A DNA stretch of 64,000 bases from positions 1 through 64,000 of the forward strand of contig NZ_BLXX01000002.1 of the NCBI RefSeq assembly GCF_014193515.1. Direction: 5' to 3'. The position numbers were made by a program, and so were the translations under genes. The first letter of the stretch is position 1. Each line of letters opens with the position of its first letter. The notes below the pieces were generated by a model. It ran no database searches. It saw only the letters and a program-made list of their open reading frames with translations, and was not told the DNA's origin. Shown in pieces: positions 24,279 through 33,075 of the stretch. The DNA is from Geomonas silvestris (GTDB lineage Bacteria; Desulfobacterota; Desulfuromonadia; Geobacterales; Geobacteraceae).

Positions 24279-25145
24279 CTATTTCGGGAGCACCAGGTAG
24301 AGTTCCATCTGGTGGCCATCTTCGAGGTGGATCGGGAAGCACAGGCCCACCTCTCCCGCCGCGAGCGGCAGGCCGGCAGCGGGCGCAGGGACGGTGACCG
24401 GCGGGTTGATGGTCAGGGTAAAGCCGTCCTGGGAGGCCTTGGCCGCCACGTTGCCGCAGACCACGTTTATGAACTCGAGGAGGCAGTCCTCCAGGACCTC
24501 GACCGGCTCGTGATCGACCACGGCGGCGTGCAACAGGGCCTGCGCCACCTTCTTCTGCACCGGCTCGGAAACGGCGATCAGGTAGCGGGCGCTGGCGTCG
24601 CCGGCGAAATCGAGGGCCGCTGTCTGGTGGGAGGCCGGCAGCTGGGAGACGACCTGGCAGGCCCCGGGACGGAAACGCAGCCCGAGCACCCGGGTCACCA
24701 GCTTGTAGGTCAGATCGACCGTCATCTCCCACAGGGGCGCATCGGCCACCTTGACCGGGAGCGCGATGCCGTCGGCCACGTAAGGGGCCTGGTCGAGCTT
24801 GAAGGCCTCGAGCTGCCGGGCGAGCTTCTCCTGGTCCAGGGCGCCGACCTTTATGAGCGCCTCGCCGATGTAGAGGTGGGTAGCCTGCTGCCGGGCCACC
24901 ACGTCGGCCAGCTGCCCCTCGGTGAGCGTGCCGGTCGCCACCAGGAGGTCGCCCAGTTTCATGTCCCGGGAGAGCTGGCTTTGGTGCGCACGCTCGATGT
25001 CGGCGGAGGTCACAAGCCCCATGGAGACGGCCATCTCGCCCAGCTTCAGGTTCTGCTTTTCCTGCAGGGCGATGGCCTCGACGATAGCCTCGCGGGACAC
25101 CACCCCCTTTTCCACCAGGTACTGCCCGAAAAATTTCACTGCCAT
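24279..25145 (-). CDS. MshEN-like / CheX-type chemotaxis or phosphatase protein
   Basis: 288 residues. The first half has three repeats of an FGQYLVEKGVV..LG..AV..G.L...D...Q pattern resembling the MshEN c-di-GMP-binding fold. The second half looks like CheX/CheC, the CheY-P phosphatase fold: the line DCLLEFINVVCGNVAAK carries the E..N signature (Glu and Asn in E-x2-N). It ends 29 bases before the CheY-like gene on the same strand, so the two could form one signalling unit. The ATG at 25145 is preceded by AAAGGGGAA. Function is inferred from resemblance. Confidence 0.72.
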   Translation of the reverse strand: MAVKFFGQYLVEKGVVSREAIVEAIALQEKQNLKLGEMAVSMGLVTSADIERAHQSQLSRDMKLGDLLVATGTLTEGQLADVVARQQATHLYIGEALIKVGALDQEKLARQLEAFKLDQAPYVADGIALPVKVADAPLWEMTVDLTYKLVTRVLGLRFRPGACQVVSQLPASHQTAALDFAGDASARYLIAVSEPVQKKVAQALLHAAVVDHEPVEVLEDCLLEFINVVCGNVAAKASQDGFTLTINPPVTVPAPAAGLPLAAGEVGLCFPIHLEDGHQMELYLVLPK

Positions 25146-25174
25146 ATCAGTTCCCCTTTTTGAAAGGGCCGCGG

Positions 25175-25537
25175 CTAGAGTGCGCGCAGGGCCCCCAGAA
25201 TGTCCTCTGCCACGAAGGGCTTGGAGATGACGCACCGGGCGCCCAGTTTCATCGCCTCGTTGAAGTTGTCGCTGACCCCGCCGAGCGAGGTGACCATGAC
25301 GACCTTGACCTCCTTGTCGAGGGCCACGATGCTGCGCAGCGCAGTGAGGCCGTCCATTCCCGGCATGTTCATGTCCATGCAGATGATGTCGGGGTTGTCC
25401 TGCTGGTTCGCCTTGATGGCTTCCGCGCCGTTTCTCACTGAGCCGATGCAGCAGAAGTCACCGGAGCCGCCGATGATCTGTTCCAGCTGGCGAGCCACTA
25501 CCAGGCTGTCGTCCACTACCAGTACTTTTTTGGGCAT
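25175..25537 (-). CDS. CheY-like single-domain response regulator
   Basis: 120 residues. The acidic pair D9/D10 (VVDDS), phospho-acceptor D55 (CMDMNMPGMDG) and K106 (VISKPF) make a complete receiver. AGAGGAG precedes the ATG. The MshEN-CheX gene lies just downstream, and its CheX domain could dephosphorylate this protein. No kinase is adjacent. Confidence 0.88.
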   Translation of the reverse strand: MPKKVLVVDDSLVVARQLEQIIGGSGDFCCIGSVRNGAEAIKANQQDNPDIICMDMNMPGMDGLTALRSIVALDKEVKVVMVTSLGGVSDNFNEAMKLGARCVISKPFVAEDILGALRAL

Positions 25538-25853
25538 GATGCTCTCCTCTTACGGTTATGGCCAATAAGGATGCGTCGCCTTACCGGGAGGGGACGATCC
25601 TGACTGAGTAATCGGCGAGTAATGACAGTAGCTTGAGAGATAAATGCAGGGGGTGGGGACTTGGGGCTGGGGGATAACCGGGAAAGGCGTTAAACCGGTT
25701 TGCCACGGAGGCCGGAGTACACGGAGAAAGGCCGAAAATGGGTTCGGCCTGGAAACGTTAGCGCTCAAGGCCGAACCGGTTAGCTAAGTTTTCAACGGAT
25801 TTGGTTTTGGAAGTTCTCCGTGTGCTCCGTGTCTCCGTGGCGCAATTCGGGTT
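25538..25853. other. Intergenic region with 'cacggag'-type repeats
   Basis: No gene. 25700-25740 and 25805-25845 hold degenerate copies of a repeat of the form CACGGAG..CGGAGTACACGGAG, oriented in opposite senses. Similar copies are at 6241 and 43335-43660. Confidence 0.6.
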
Positions 25854-26381
25854 TTAGCCGGAGACGATCCGGATGTACTCCTTCTCGGTCACCAGTTCCT
25901 GCGGGCTCTCCATCCGGTCCAGGAAGACGATCCCCTTGAGGTGGTCGAACTCGTGCTGGAAGATGCGGGCCGTGAAGTTGGAAAACTCTTCCTCGCGCAG
26001 CTCGCCGCTGCGGGTCAGGTAGCGCACCCCGATCTTGCGGTGCCGCGGGACGATGCCGCGCAGCCCGGGGATGCTCAGACACCCTTCCCACCCCTTCTCC
26101 TTCTCGTCCGAGGCCCAGACGAGCTCGGGATTAACGAGCGCAAAGGGGGGGAGATCGGGCGCCTTGGGGTAGCGCGGGTTGGGCTGCGAGGCGATCACGA
26201 AGAGCGAGAGCGATTCGAACACCTGCGGCGCGGCGAGGCCGACGCCGTGGGCATCGTCGACGGTGACCAGCATGTCGTCGATGAGGGCCTGCACCTCGGG
26301 ATGGGCGGGATCTGCGATGTCCCGGGTTACCTTCCTGAGTACCGGCTGGCCAAGCTGTGCTATCTGGCGGATGATCGGCAT
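25854..26381 (-). CDS. def: Peptide deformylase
   Basis: 175 residues with the three deformylase motifs: GVGLAAPQ (46-53), EGCLS (99-103, metal ligand C101), and QHEFDH (142-147, metal ligands H143 and H147, catalytic E144). It removes the formyl group from nascent proteins' initiator methionine. Length is normal. No fmt gene is adjacent. Confidence 0.93.
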   Translation of the reverse strand: MPIIRQIAQLGQPVLRKVTRDIADPAHPEVQALIDDMLVTVDDAHGVGLAAPQVFESLSLFVIASQPNPRYPKAPDLPPFALVNPELVWASDEKEKGWEGCLSIPGLRGIVPRHRKIGVRYLTRSGELREEEFSNFTARIFQHEFDHLKGIVFLDRMESPQELVTEKEYIRIVSG

Positions 26382-26485
26382 GGGTTTCCCCCTGAGAAAA
26401 GACTGTTGCTCGCTCAGTCATTCTAACACGACCGATGTGGTCCTGAAAGGGGGTGGCGGTTGCGGCTGTCGGGGGGCGGCAGGCC

Positions 26486-29473
26486 CTAGCCCAGCACCTC
26501 GCGCAGCACGCGGCTTAGGTCGTGGGGACGGTAGGGCTTGGCGAGCACGGCGTTGAAACCGTGCTCCCGGAAGTTCGCCATGACGGGGTCGGTGGAGTAG
26601 CCGCTGCAGACGATCGCCTTCACCTGGGGATCGTAGCTGCGCAGCATCTTGATGGCCTCTTTGCCACCGACTCCGCCGGGGACCGTGAGATCGAGGATGA
26701 CGGCGGAAAACGGCTCGCCACTCTCCCTCTCGCGCCGGTAGAGCTCGGCGGCCTGTGTTCCGTTTTCCACGCACTCGGCCCGATACCCCAACTGCTCGAG
26801 GATCGCCTTGGCCAGGGTGCGCACGATCTCCTCGTCGTCCATGACGAGGACCCGGCTCGCCCCCCCGGAAACCTCCGCCACGCTGGAACCCGCCGGCACC
26901 ACGACCTCCCGGGAAGCCGGAAGCAGTACCCGGAAGGTGCTCCCCTTGCCGAGCAGGGATTGGGCGGTGATGGTCCCCAGGTGCCGCTTGATGATCGAGT
27001 AGCAGGAGGCAAGGCCGAGGCCGCTCCCCTGTTTCTTGGTGGTGAAATAGGGGTCGAAGATCCGCTCGAGGTGCTGATCGGAGATGCCGATGCCGGTATC
27101 CGAGACGCTGATCTGGACGAAGGGGTCCCCGCCGGGAGTGCGATGGTTTTCCGCCGCTACGGTCACCATCCCCCCTTCGGGCATCGCCTGCACCGCGTTG
27201 AGCACCAGGTTGTGCACCACCTGGACCAGCTGCCCCTCGGCAGCCTCCAACGGCCAGAGATCCTCGGCGAGCTGCAGCTGGCAGCCGGCCAGGGAGCCGT
27301 GCAGCGCGAAGGCGACCGCCTCCTTGAGCAGGCCGGGGAGCTCGATCATCTTCTTCACCGGCTCGCCGCCACGGGCGAAGGTGAGCAACTGCTGGGTGAG
27401 GTCGCGGGCCCGCGCCGCGGCGCTCTCCGCCTCCTCCAGGCGCTGGGCCACCTTCTGGGGATCGTCGAGCTGGAATCCGGCCAGGGAGATGTTCCCCAGG
27501 ACGGCGGTCAGGATGTTGTTGAAGTCGTGGGCGATGCCGCCGGCCAGGACGCCGATCGATTCGAGCTTCTGGGACTTGAGGATCTCCTGGCGGGCCTGGC
27601 GCAGCTCGGTTATGTCCTCGACCGTCCCCACGTACCCCACGATGCCGCCCTGCGGGTCCTTGATCGGGTTCACGAGCACCCGCACCCAGACCACCTTTCC
27701 CTGAGAGGTCAGCTTGCGGTGCTCGTGCCAGTACCCCTGCCCCTTGGCGGCCGCCTCGTTGCGCACCCGGAGGAGTTCCTCGCGGTCCTCCGGGTGGATG
27801 GCGGTGAGCCAGCCGTTGCCGGCCCCCTGGATGGCGAACATCCCGGTGATCTCCTCCCAGCGCGCGTTGCAGTAGATGTTGTTCCACTGGGCGTCGCAGC
27901 GGAAGATGCCGATGGGCGCCGAGTCGCACAGGGTGCGGAAGAGTTCGTTGCCGTCCTGCAGCGCGCGCTCGAGACGCTTGCGCTCGCTTATGTCGCGCAC
28001 GATGCAGCAGTTGAACTCGAGCCCCTCGAGGTTCAGGTAGTTGGCGAGGACCTCGACCGGATAGCGGCGCCCGTCCCGGGTTTGGTGGGTGGTCTCGAAC
28101 TGCCGGGTCCCCCGCTCCTTGAGCTCGCTCCAAAGCCGCCGGGGCTCCTCGTGATCGAACTCGGGGTCGATCTCGGTGATCGGCCGCCCCACCAGCTCCT
28201 CCCGTGCGTAACCGAGCTTCTCGCAGGCGACCCGGTTCAGGTCCATGATCCGCCCCTCGGAGCTGAGCCAGAATACCTCCGCACCCAGGTTCTCGAGGGT
28301 GAAGCTTTTGAAGCTGAGCTCCGCTTCGGTCTTTTTGAGGTGGGTGATGTCGCGGATCAGGGCCTGCTTCGAGATGCTGCCGTCGGCGTGGTACACCGGG
28401 GTGTTGATGCAGTGGTACCAGCGCCCGTCCTTGGGGCTCTTCACCTCCCAGGCGACCCGCTCCCCCTGGAAGACCCGTTCGTTGACGCACCAGGGGCAGA
28501 CCTCTTCCAGGCCGTGCAGCGCCTGGTAGCAGTAGCTTCCCACCGCATCGCCGCGCCGCCCGATCAGCTCGTCGTTCATGTAGGTGATGCGGTAGTCCTC
28601 GGAACAGGTGTAGATCGAACCGTCGAAAGCGGAAAGGAGCGCACGGCAGCGCTCGTCGGTGGCAGCAAGGCGCTCCTCGAGAGCCTGGCGCTGGGTGACG
28701 TCGATAAAGATGCAGGAGAGTCTGCCGGGCTGGGGTGCGTGGATCTCGATCTGGCAGGTGCGCTCCCCAATGGCCTGGCACTCCTCGAGGAGTACGGTCT
28801 GGCCGGAAAGCGCCACCTGCCCGTAGGCATGCGCCCAAAGCCCGGCCGATCCCGGCAACACCTCGGGCACCGAATGTCCCACCAGCGAACTGGCCGGACG
28901 GCCGACCAGCTGCTCGAAGGCTGGATTGACCTCGAGGAAACGGCAATCGTAGGGGATTCCGGATTCGCTGCTGATGATCTCCAGGAGCGCGATCCCCTTT
29001 TCGGTACCGAGGAAGAGGGTACGGTAGCGGCGCTCGCTCTCCCTCAACCGGTCGCGGGCGCCGCGCAGGCTCAAGTACTCTCCGACCCGGTCCAGGAACT
29101 CGATCCCCTGGCAGGGCCGCACCAGGAAAGCGTCGGGGCCGCCGCTGCGCCGGCCGGCCGCGAGGGCTCCGTAGCGCTGGCGCTGGGAGGTCATCAGCAC
29201 CACGAAGACCCCGGCAAGCTGCGGATCAGACGTGATGCAGGCAACGAGCTCCTCGGCAGAGCCGTCGGCCAGTTCATCGTCCAAAAGCAGGAGGTCAGGG
29301 CGGTACAGGGAGGTGAGCGAGAGCGCCTGGGCCGCGCTGTCGCCCAAGAGCACGCTGTAGCCGGCCTCCTCGAGGATCCGGCCGGCAGGCTGCAGGGGAT
29401 CGGTCGTCTTCTCCACGACCAGAATAGTGGCGGGTACGATTATTTCGTGCATGTCAGCGGGAGTGTACGGCAT
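26486..29473 (-). CDS. Hybrid sensor histidine kinase (REC-PAS x4-HisKA-HATPase-REC)
   Basis: 995 residues, apparently soluble. A divergent N-terminal receiver (about 16-130, LLLLDDEL) is followed by about four PAS domains (LEVNPAFEQLVG; YMNDELIG with a CPWC pair nearby; MDLNRVACEKLGY; YCNARWEEITG). The HisKA box GGIAHDFNNILTAVLGN carries the phosphorylated His, followed by an HATPase with DTGIGI and GSGLGLA motifs, and a second receiver at about 875-990 (AVILDLTVPG; VLAKPY). The His-to-C-terminal-Asp arrangement suggests internal phosphotransfer. Both ATGs at 29473 and 29452 lack a strong ribosome site. The output partner is unknown; the receiver at 12108 is similar to the last domain. Confidence 0.9.
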   Translation of the reverse strand: MPYTPADMHEIIVPATILVVEKTTDPLQPAGRILEEAGYSVLLGDSAAQALSLTSLYRPDLLLLDDELADGSAEELVACITSDPQLAGVFVVLMTSQRQRYGALAAGRRSGGPDAFLVRPCQGIEFLDRVGEYLSLRGARDRLRESERRYRTLFLGTEKGIALLEIISSESGIPYDCRFLEVNPAFEQLVGRPASSLVGHSVPEVLPGSAGLWAHAYGQVALSGQTVLLEECQAIGERTCQIEIHAPQPGRLSCIFIDVTQRQALEERLAATDERCRALLSAFDGSIYTCSEDYRITYMNDELIGRRGDAVGSYCYQALHGLEEVCPWCVNERVFQGERVAWEVKSPKDGRWYHCINTPVYHADGSISKQALIRDITHLKKTEAELSFKSFTLENLGAEVFWLSSEGRIMDLNRVACEKLGYAREELVGRPITEIDPEFDHEEPRRLWSELKERGTRQFETTHQTRDGRRYPVEVLANYLNLEGLEFNCCIVRDISERKRLERALQDGNELFRTLCDSAPIGIFRCDAQWNNIYCNARWEEITGMFAIQGAGNGWLTAIHPEDREELLRVRNEAAAKGQGYWHEHRKLTSQGKVVWVRVLVNPIKDPQGGIVGYVGTVEDITELRQARQEILKSQKLESIGVLAGGIAHDFNNILTAVLGNISLAGFQLDDPQKVAQRLEEAESAAARARDLTQQLLTFARGGEPVKKMIELPGLLKEAVAFALHGSLAGCQLQLAEDLWPLEAAEGQLVQVVHNLVLNAVQAMPEGGMVTVAAENHRTPGGDPFVQISVSDTGIGISDQHLERIFDPYFTTKKQGSGLGLASCYSIIKRHLGTITAQSLLGKGSTFRVLLPASREVVVPAGSSVAEVSGGASRVLVMDDEEIVRTLAKAILEQLGYRAECVENGTQAAELYRRERESGEPFSAVILDLTVPGGVGGKEAIKMLRSYDPQVKAIVCSGYSTDPVMANFREHGFNAVLAKPYRPHDLSRVLREVLG

Positions 29474-30214
29474 ACGTCAGACTCAGACGGTACAGGATAA
29501 GGTTTTCCCTCGAAGGGACGAAGAGTGTGCAAATTGAGGATCTCTAGGACTTTCCGGGTCTGCTGCATCGCGTGGCGTAACCGGCGCGCGACACTGCAGC
29601 ACTTCTGCCTCCTCTTGGCGGCACTCACCCACGGTCCCTTGCCGAGTTAGCTGCGGTTGCCTCGGCAGGTCGGGAAGGTAGAAATAATCCCTTTACGTCA
29701 ATTATGTCAAGATTTTTAATAAATTAGTTATAAACAGATGCGGCCATACGCCGACGCTACCTGTCGGCATCTGAGGGACAAATCGTACCGTTCGCGGCGC
29801 AGGAGAGGGGACGCTTTCGGGCCGGGAGGCAGAGCGCACCCCGGCCGCCTCAGGCGGGACAACTTGCTGAATTATATACACGGTGCTCCTTGCAGCGATG
29901 AAGCCCGCTTCAACGGGGAGAGACTCCGCCTACGGAAGGGGTGCTTGCCCGCCGCGGGGCGCTCCGGCAGCTTTCGGCGGCTTCCCCGCTGCGGACCACA
30001 AAATTTTTTCACTATTTCGCCTAAACTTTCTACCCCTGGTGCCGAACTAGTTAGAGAAAGCGCCGCCCCCCTTACCGCTGCGCGGCTTCGAACTCCGAAG
30101 CCTTCCCGACCACCCATCCCCGACCGCAGCAGTACCGAATACCTGAACCGGCAGGTTCGCACGAGACTGGATGCCAGGCGGCCGGTTCAGCCCGTTTGCG
30201 GACTGGAGAGGCAT
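29474..30214. other. Long intergenic region, no gene seen
   Basis: About 740 bases between the hybrid kinase and the small plus-strand gene. An AT-rich patch at 29690-29740, including TTATAAAC, could be a promoter, but I could not place a convincing hexamer pair. An open frame running through from 29738 has no ribosome site until the ATG at 30215, so I treat only the latter part as coding. Confidence 0.5.
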
Positions 30215-30481
30215 ATGACGACAGAAGAAGAGATCACTCCGATAGCCGTCATGGCAACCCATCACGAGATAACCCGACTCTCGGTGTTCACCGAGGAGCT
30301 GGTGAAAGGCTGCCTCATGGGCGAGGACGCCAGTGCCCAGCACAAGCTCTCGGCGGTACTACGGGTATTCAGCGAGTTGGGGATCATCTGGCGCATCCTG
30401 TCCGAGATCAACGTGCGTGGCGTCATGACCAAGAACCAGCGCCAGTTCCTGCAGGACTTCTACGCGGGGATCACTTACTAG
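30215..30481 (+). CDS. Small helical protein, function unknown
   Basis: 88 residues, beginning MTTEEEITPIAVMATHHEI. It is largely helical, with no signal peptide and no cysteine cluster. GGAGAGGC precedes the ATG at 30215. The same frame is open for 159 codons upstream but without a start signal and with Arg/Pro-rich, non-protein-like composition. I do not recognise the family. It could be a small regulatory or phase protein; context gives no clue. Confidence 0.6.
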   Translation: MTTEEEITPIAVMATHHEITRLSVFTEELVKGCLMGEDASAQHKLSAVLRVFSELGIIWRILSEINVRGVMTKNQRQFLQDFYAGITY

Positions 30482-30540
30482 GAAGGGGCGCGGCGCCCAG
30501 ACTCGCCCCGGTGCTAGCGGCCGCAGGTAGTCATCTTTAA

Positions 30541-30744
30541 GAGACGAATCCCCCCTGCCCCCCCTTTTTCAAAGGGGGGAACGTGAGTGCGCCAGCTGCG
30601 CTTCGTGGATAAGATATCCGTTTCTTGGATCCCGGGTTAGCAGAGACGAATCCCCCCTGCCCCCCCTTTTTCAAAGGGGGGAACGTGAGTGCGCCAGCTG
30701 CGCTTCGTGGGTAAGATATCCGTTTCTTGGATCCCGGGTTAGCA
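30541..30744. repeat. Tandem duplication of a family A repeat (period 102)
   Basis: 30541-30642 and 30643-30744 are two head-to-tail copies of a 102-base unit, nearly identical (one clear difference, A/G at 30609/30711). Each has the GAATCCCCCCTGCCCCCC core, TTTTTCAAAGGGGGG, then TGCGCCAGCTGCGCTTCG and AAGATATCCGTTTCTTGG. The near identity implies recent duplication. The minus-strand frame through it gives the meaningless peptide FPPLKKGGQGGF repeatedly. Confidence 0.85.
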
Positions 30745-30760
30745 GAGACCAAAGCGCCAT

Positions 30761-30830
30761 AAAAAAAGGTGAAAGGAGCCGGCTGCGGCGACCGTTTCTG
30801 GTCGTCCTGCCTGCTTCTTTCACCTTTTTC
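30761..30830. terminator. Bidirectional terminator
   Basis: AAAAAGGTGAAAG on the left pairs with CTTTCACCTTTTT on the right around an internal hairpin. T-runs are present on both sides, so it can stop the minus-strand receiver gene that ends at 30859 as well as plus-strand transcripts. Confidence 0.7.
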
Positions 30831-30858
30831 CGTTTGCTGCCTTGCGCTTGGGTGCGCG

Positions 30859-31593
30859 TTATGCGGACTTCTTGAAGTAGGAGAGGAACTCGTCCCTGGT
30901 GAGGTAGTTCTTGCGCACCAGGTGATCGATCGCATGGCTCATGACGCCGCGCTCCCCTTCCTTCAGGACGTCTTTCAACAGCACGAAGAAGGGGATGTTG
31001 CGGGTCTGCGGGTAGAGCCGGAAACGCTCCAGAAGGTCGAAGGCGGTCTGGTCCGGGAGCATCAGCGAGCAGAAGATCATGTAGGGGTGCACGATGGTCC
31101 CGAGCGCGATCGCCTCCTTGCCGGTGTAGGCGTTGAGCACCTCGAAGCCGAGCTTCACGATGGCGTGCTCGAGGTGCTCCTCCCCTCTGCGGGTGACCAC
31201 CATGGCCTGCAGGTCGTAGTCGTCGGACTCGTCGGTGAGCCCGAAGCGCTGCAGCTTCTTGGTGAGGTAGCCGTTCTCGAGAGGGAGGGTAATGAACCCG
31301 GCCACCGGGAAGACCTCGCCCACCTGCCCCGTTTCGCTCAGGTAGAGCGGCAGGACCGGGATGTCGCGGGTCGCCGGGTCGGCGTTCAAGATCTGCAGGA
31401 TCCCCCAGCCGTCGTCCGACCAGGGGGAGATGTCCAGGAGGATGGCAAGCGGCGTGCACTTGGCCAAGTCGGCGATGCCGGCCACCTTGCACCGGTAGCC
31501 GCCTTCGGCCAGGTAGCTGCAGACCACTGCCCCTCGTTCTATTTTATCGCCAAGCCCCAGGACCCAGAGCTCGCGGTCTTCGCATTCTTTCAT
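30859..31593 (-). CDS. Protein with two degenerate receiver-like domains
   Basis: 244 residues. Residues 5-115 resemble a receiver fold (ILLDISPWSDDGW in the phospho-acceptor position), but the usual Lys near the end is replaced (ITLPL). Residues 125-240 resemble a second one, with the acceptor region reading FCSLMLPDQ, so the Asp is missing. Both domains therefore look unlikely to work as ordinary phospho-receivers, the second most clearly. GGGGGT lies before the ATG at 31593. No DNA-binding or enzymatic output domain is present. I infer a scaffold or dimer-forming regulator. Confidence 0.65.
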   Translation of the reverse strand: MKECEDRELWVLGLGDKIERGAVVCSYLAEGGYRCKVAGIADLAKCTPLAILLDISPWSDDGWGILQILNADPATRDIPVLPLYLSETGQVGEVFPVAGFITLPLENGYLTKKLQRFGLTDESDDYDLQAMVVTRRGEEHLEHAIVKLGFEVLNAYTGKEAIALGTIVHPYMIFCSLMLPDQTAFDLLERFRLYPQTRNIPFFVLLKDVLKEGERGVMSHAIDHLVRKNYLTRDEFLSYFKKSA

Positions 31594-31738
31594 TGGCACC
31601 CCCGGTTGCCGAACGATTTTTTTAATAAATAACAGATTTTGACGGCAGAGCAAGCGAAACCTTGAGCTTGTTGAAATCACTCCGGATCTGTGGTACCACC
31701 AAGCAGCTGTTCTAACACAGATACGACGGGAGTTTCAT

Positions 31739-32845
31739 ATGTCCAGCAAGGTATTTTTCGCCGACATGCGGGCGGGTTCGCGCGAGAACCTGTTTGGGAA
31801 GATCGGGAGGCTGATGCAGGAGGCGGGCCTTAAGGGGGTCGTCGCCAAGGGGGACCTGACCGCGGTGAAGGTGCACTTCGGGGAGAAAGGGAACCACACC
31901 TTCGTGCGTCCCATCTTCGTGCGCCGGGTGGTGGACGAGATCAAGGGGCAAGGCGGCATCCCCTTTCTCACCGACTCTTCGACGCTGTACCCCGGGGAGC
32001 GCAAGGAGGCGGCGAGCGCCCTGGTCTGCGCCATCGAGAACGGCTTCGCCTACGCGGTGGTGGGGGCGCCCCTTATCATGAGCGACGGCCTGCGCGGGCA
32101 CACCGCGGTGGAGGTCCCCATCGAGGGGGAGCTCCTGAAGAGCGTCTCCATCGGCGCGGAGATCGTCGAGGCCCATGCGCTTATCGCGGTCTCCCACTTC
32201 AAGTGCCACGAGCTGACCGGCTTCGGCGGGACCCTGAAGAACCTGGGGATGGGGTGCGCGAGCCGCACCGGCAAGATGCAGCAGCACTCGACCGTGGCGC
32301 CCAAGGTGGCCGAGAAGTTCTGCAACGGCTGCTCGGTCTGCCTGAAGTCCTGCGCCCACGCGGCGATCAGCATCATGGAGGGGAAGGCGCAGATCGACGC
32401 CGCGGCGTGCGTCGGGTGCAGCCGCTGCATCACCGCCTGCCTGCAGAAGGCGATCAACATCCAGTGGAACGAGAGCGCCTCGCTCGTGATGCGCAAGATG
32501 GCCGAGTACGCGCTGGGGTCGGTTGCCGGCAAGAGGGAGAAGACCCTGTACCTCAACTTCATCACCCAGGTGTCGCCGGCCTGCGACTGCTACGGGCACG
32601 CCGACGCGCCGATCGTGAACGACATCGGCATCTGCGCCTCGACGGACCCGGTGGCGCTGGACCAGGCCTGCGCGGACCTGGTGAACAACGCGCGCGGCAA
32701 CGAGAACACGGCGCTCTCAAGCGGCCACGAGCCGGGCGGCGACAAGTTCCGCGGGGTGCACCCGGAGATCGACTGGGAGGTGCAGCTGGAGCACGCGGAG
32801 AAGATCGGCCTGGGGGTGAGGGAGTACCAGCTGGTGAAGATTTAA
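31739..32845 (+). CDS. DUF362 protein with two 4Fe-4S clusters
   Basis: 368 residues. Residues 1-190 carry the DUF362 domain (VKVHFGEKGNHTFVRP, SHFKCHELTGFGGTLKNLGMG). A ferredoxin pair follows: CNGCSVCLKSC and CVGCSRCITAC, each Cys-x2-Cys-x2-Cys-x3-Cys, enough for two 4Fe-4S clusters. The C-terminal part continues the DUF362 fold (DIGICASTDPVALDQA). Family members are cytoplasmic redox proteins of uncertain function. GGGAG precedes the ATG. It stands alone between a minus-strand gene and a terminator. Confidence 0.88.
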   Translation: MSSKVFFADMRAGSRENLFGKIGRLMQEAGLKGVVAKGDLTAVKVHFGEKGNHTFVRPIFVRRVVDEIKGQGGIPFLTDSSTLYPGERKEAASALVCAIENGFAYAVVGAPLIMSDGLRGHTAVEVPIEGELLKSVSIGAEIVEAHALIAVSHFKCHELTGFGGTLKNLGMGCASRTGKMQQHSTVAPKVAEKFCNGCSVCLKSCAHAAISIMEGKAQIDAAACVGCSRCITACLQKAINIQWNESASLVMRKMAEYALGSVAGKREKTLYLNFITQVSPACDCYGHADAPIVNDIGICASTDPVALDQACADLVNNARGNENTALSSGHEPGGDKFRGVHPEIDWEVQLEHAEKIGLGVREYQLVKI

Positions 32846-32930
32846 CGTCCAAAGCTCCGGACGCGGATGAGGCGGATTGGGTGCTCGTGCCGATTTCCGC
32901 GGATTAACTGCAACGTCGTTACCTGAAGCA

Positions 32931-32978
32931 AAAGAAAAGGCCGACCCGGGTGAGCATCCCGGTGTCGGCCTTTTCTTT
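32931..32978. terminator. Bidirectional terminator
   Basis: AAAGAAAAGGCCGA (32931-32944) pairs with TCGGCCTTTTCTTT (32965-32978), with an inner CCCGGG/CCCGG stem. It serves the convergent genes ending at 32845 and 33076. Confidence 0.8.
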
Positions 32979-33075
32979 GTCAGCGTAAGTATCTGCTTTT
33001 GACGTCTGTGGTTTATCCGCGGAAAACCCGCGGCATCCACGCCATCCGCGCTCCAGGGTTTTTGAGGTGTTTTCC

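Noticed and set aside
26418..28946. An 842-codon minus-strand frame inside the hybrid kinase gene
   Set aside because: Out-of-frame Arg/Gly/Pro/Ala-rich translation with no motif; the kinase reading overlaps it entirely.
26522..29500. A 992-codon open frame on the plus strand opposite the hybrid kinase
   Set aside because: It is the reverse shadow of a GC-rich gene: composition is rich in Gly, Leu, His and Asp without any domain, and the minus strand shows kinase motifs throughout.
29738..30214. Upstream extension of the small gene at 30215
   Set aside because: No start signal; Arg/Pro-rich translation unlike a protein; a ribosome site exists only at 30215.
30643..30935. Minus-strand frame with repeated FPPLKKGGQGGF peptide
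   Set aside because: It is the translation of the tandem family A repeat, so the peptide is an artefact.
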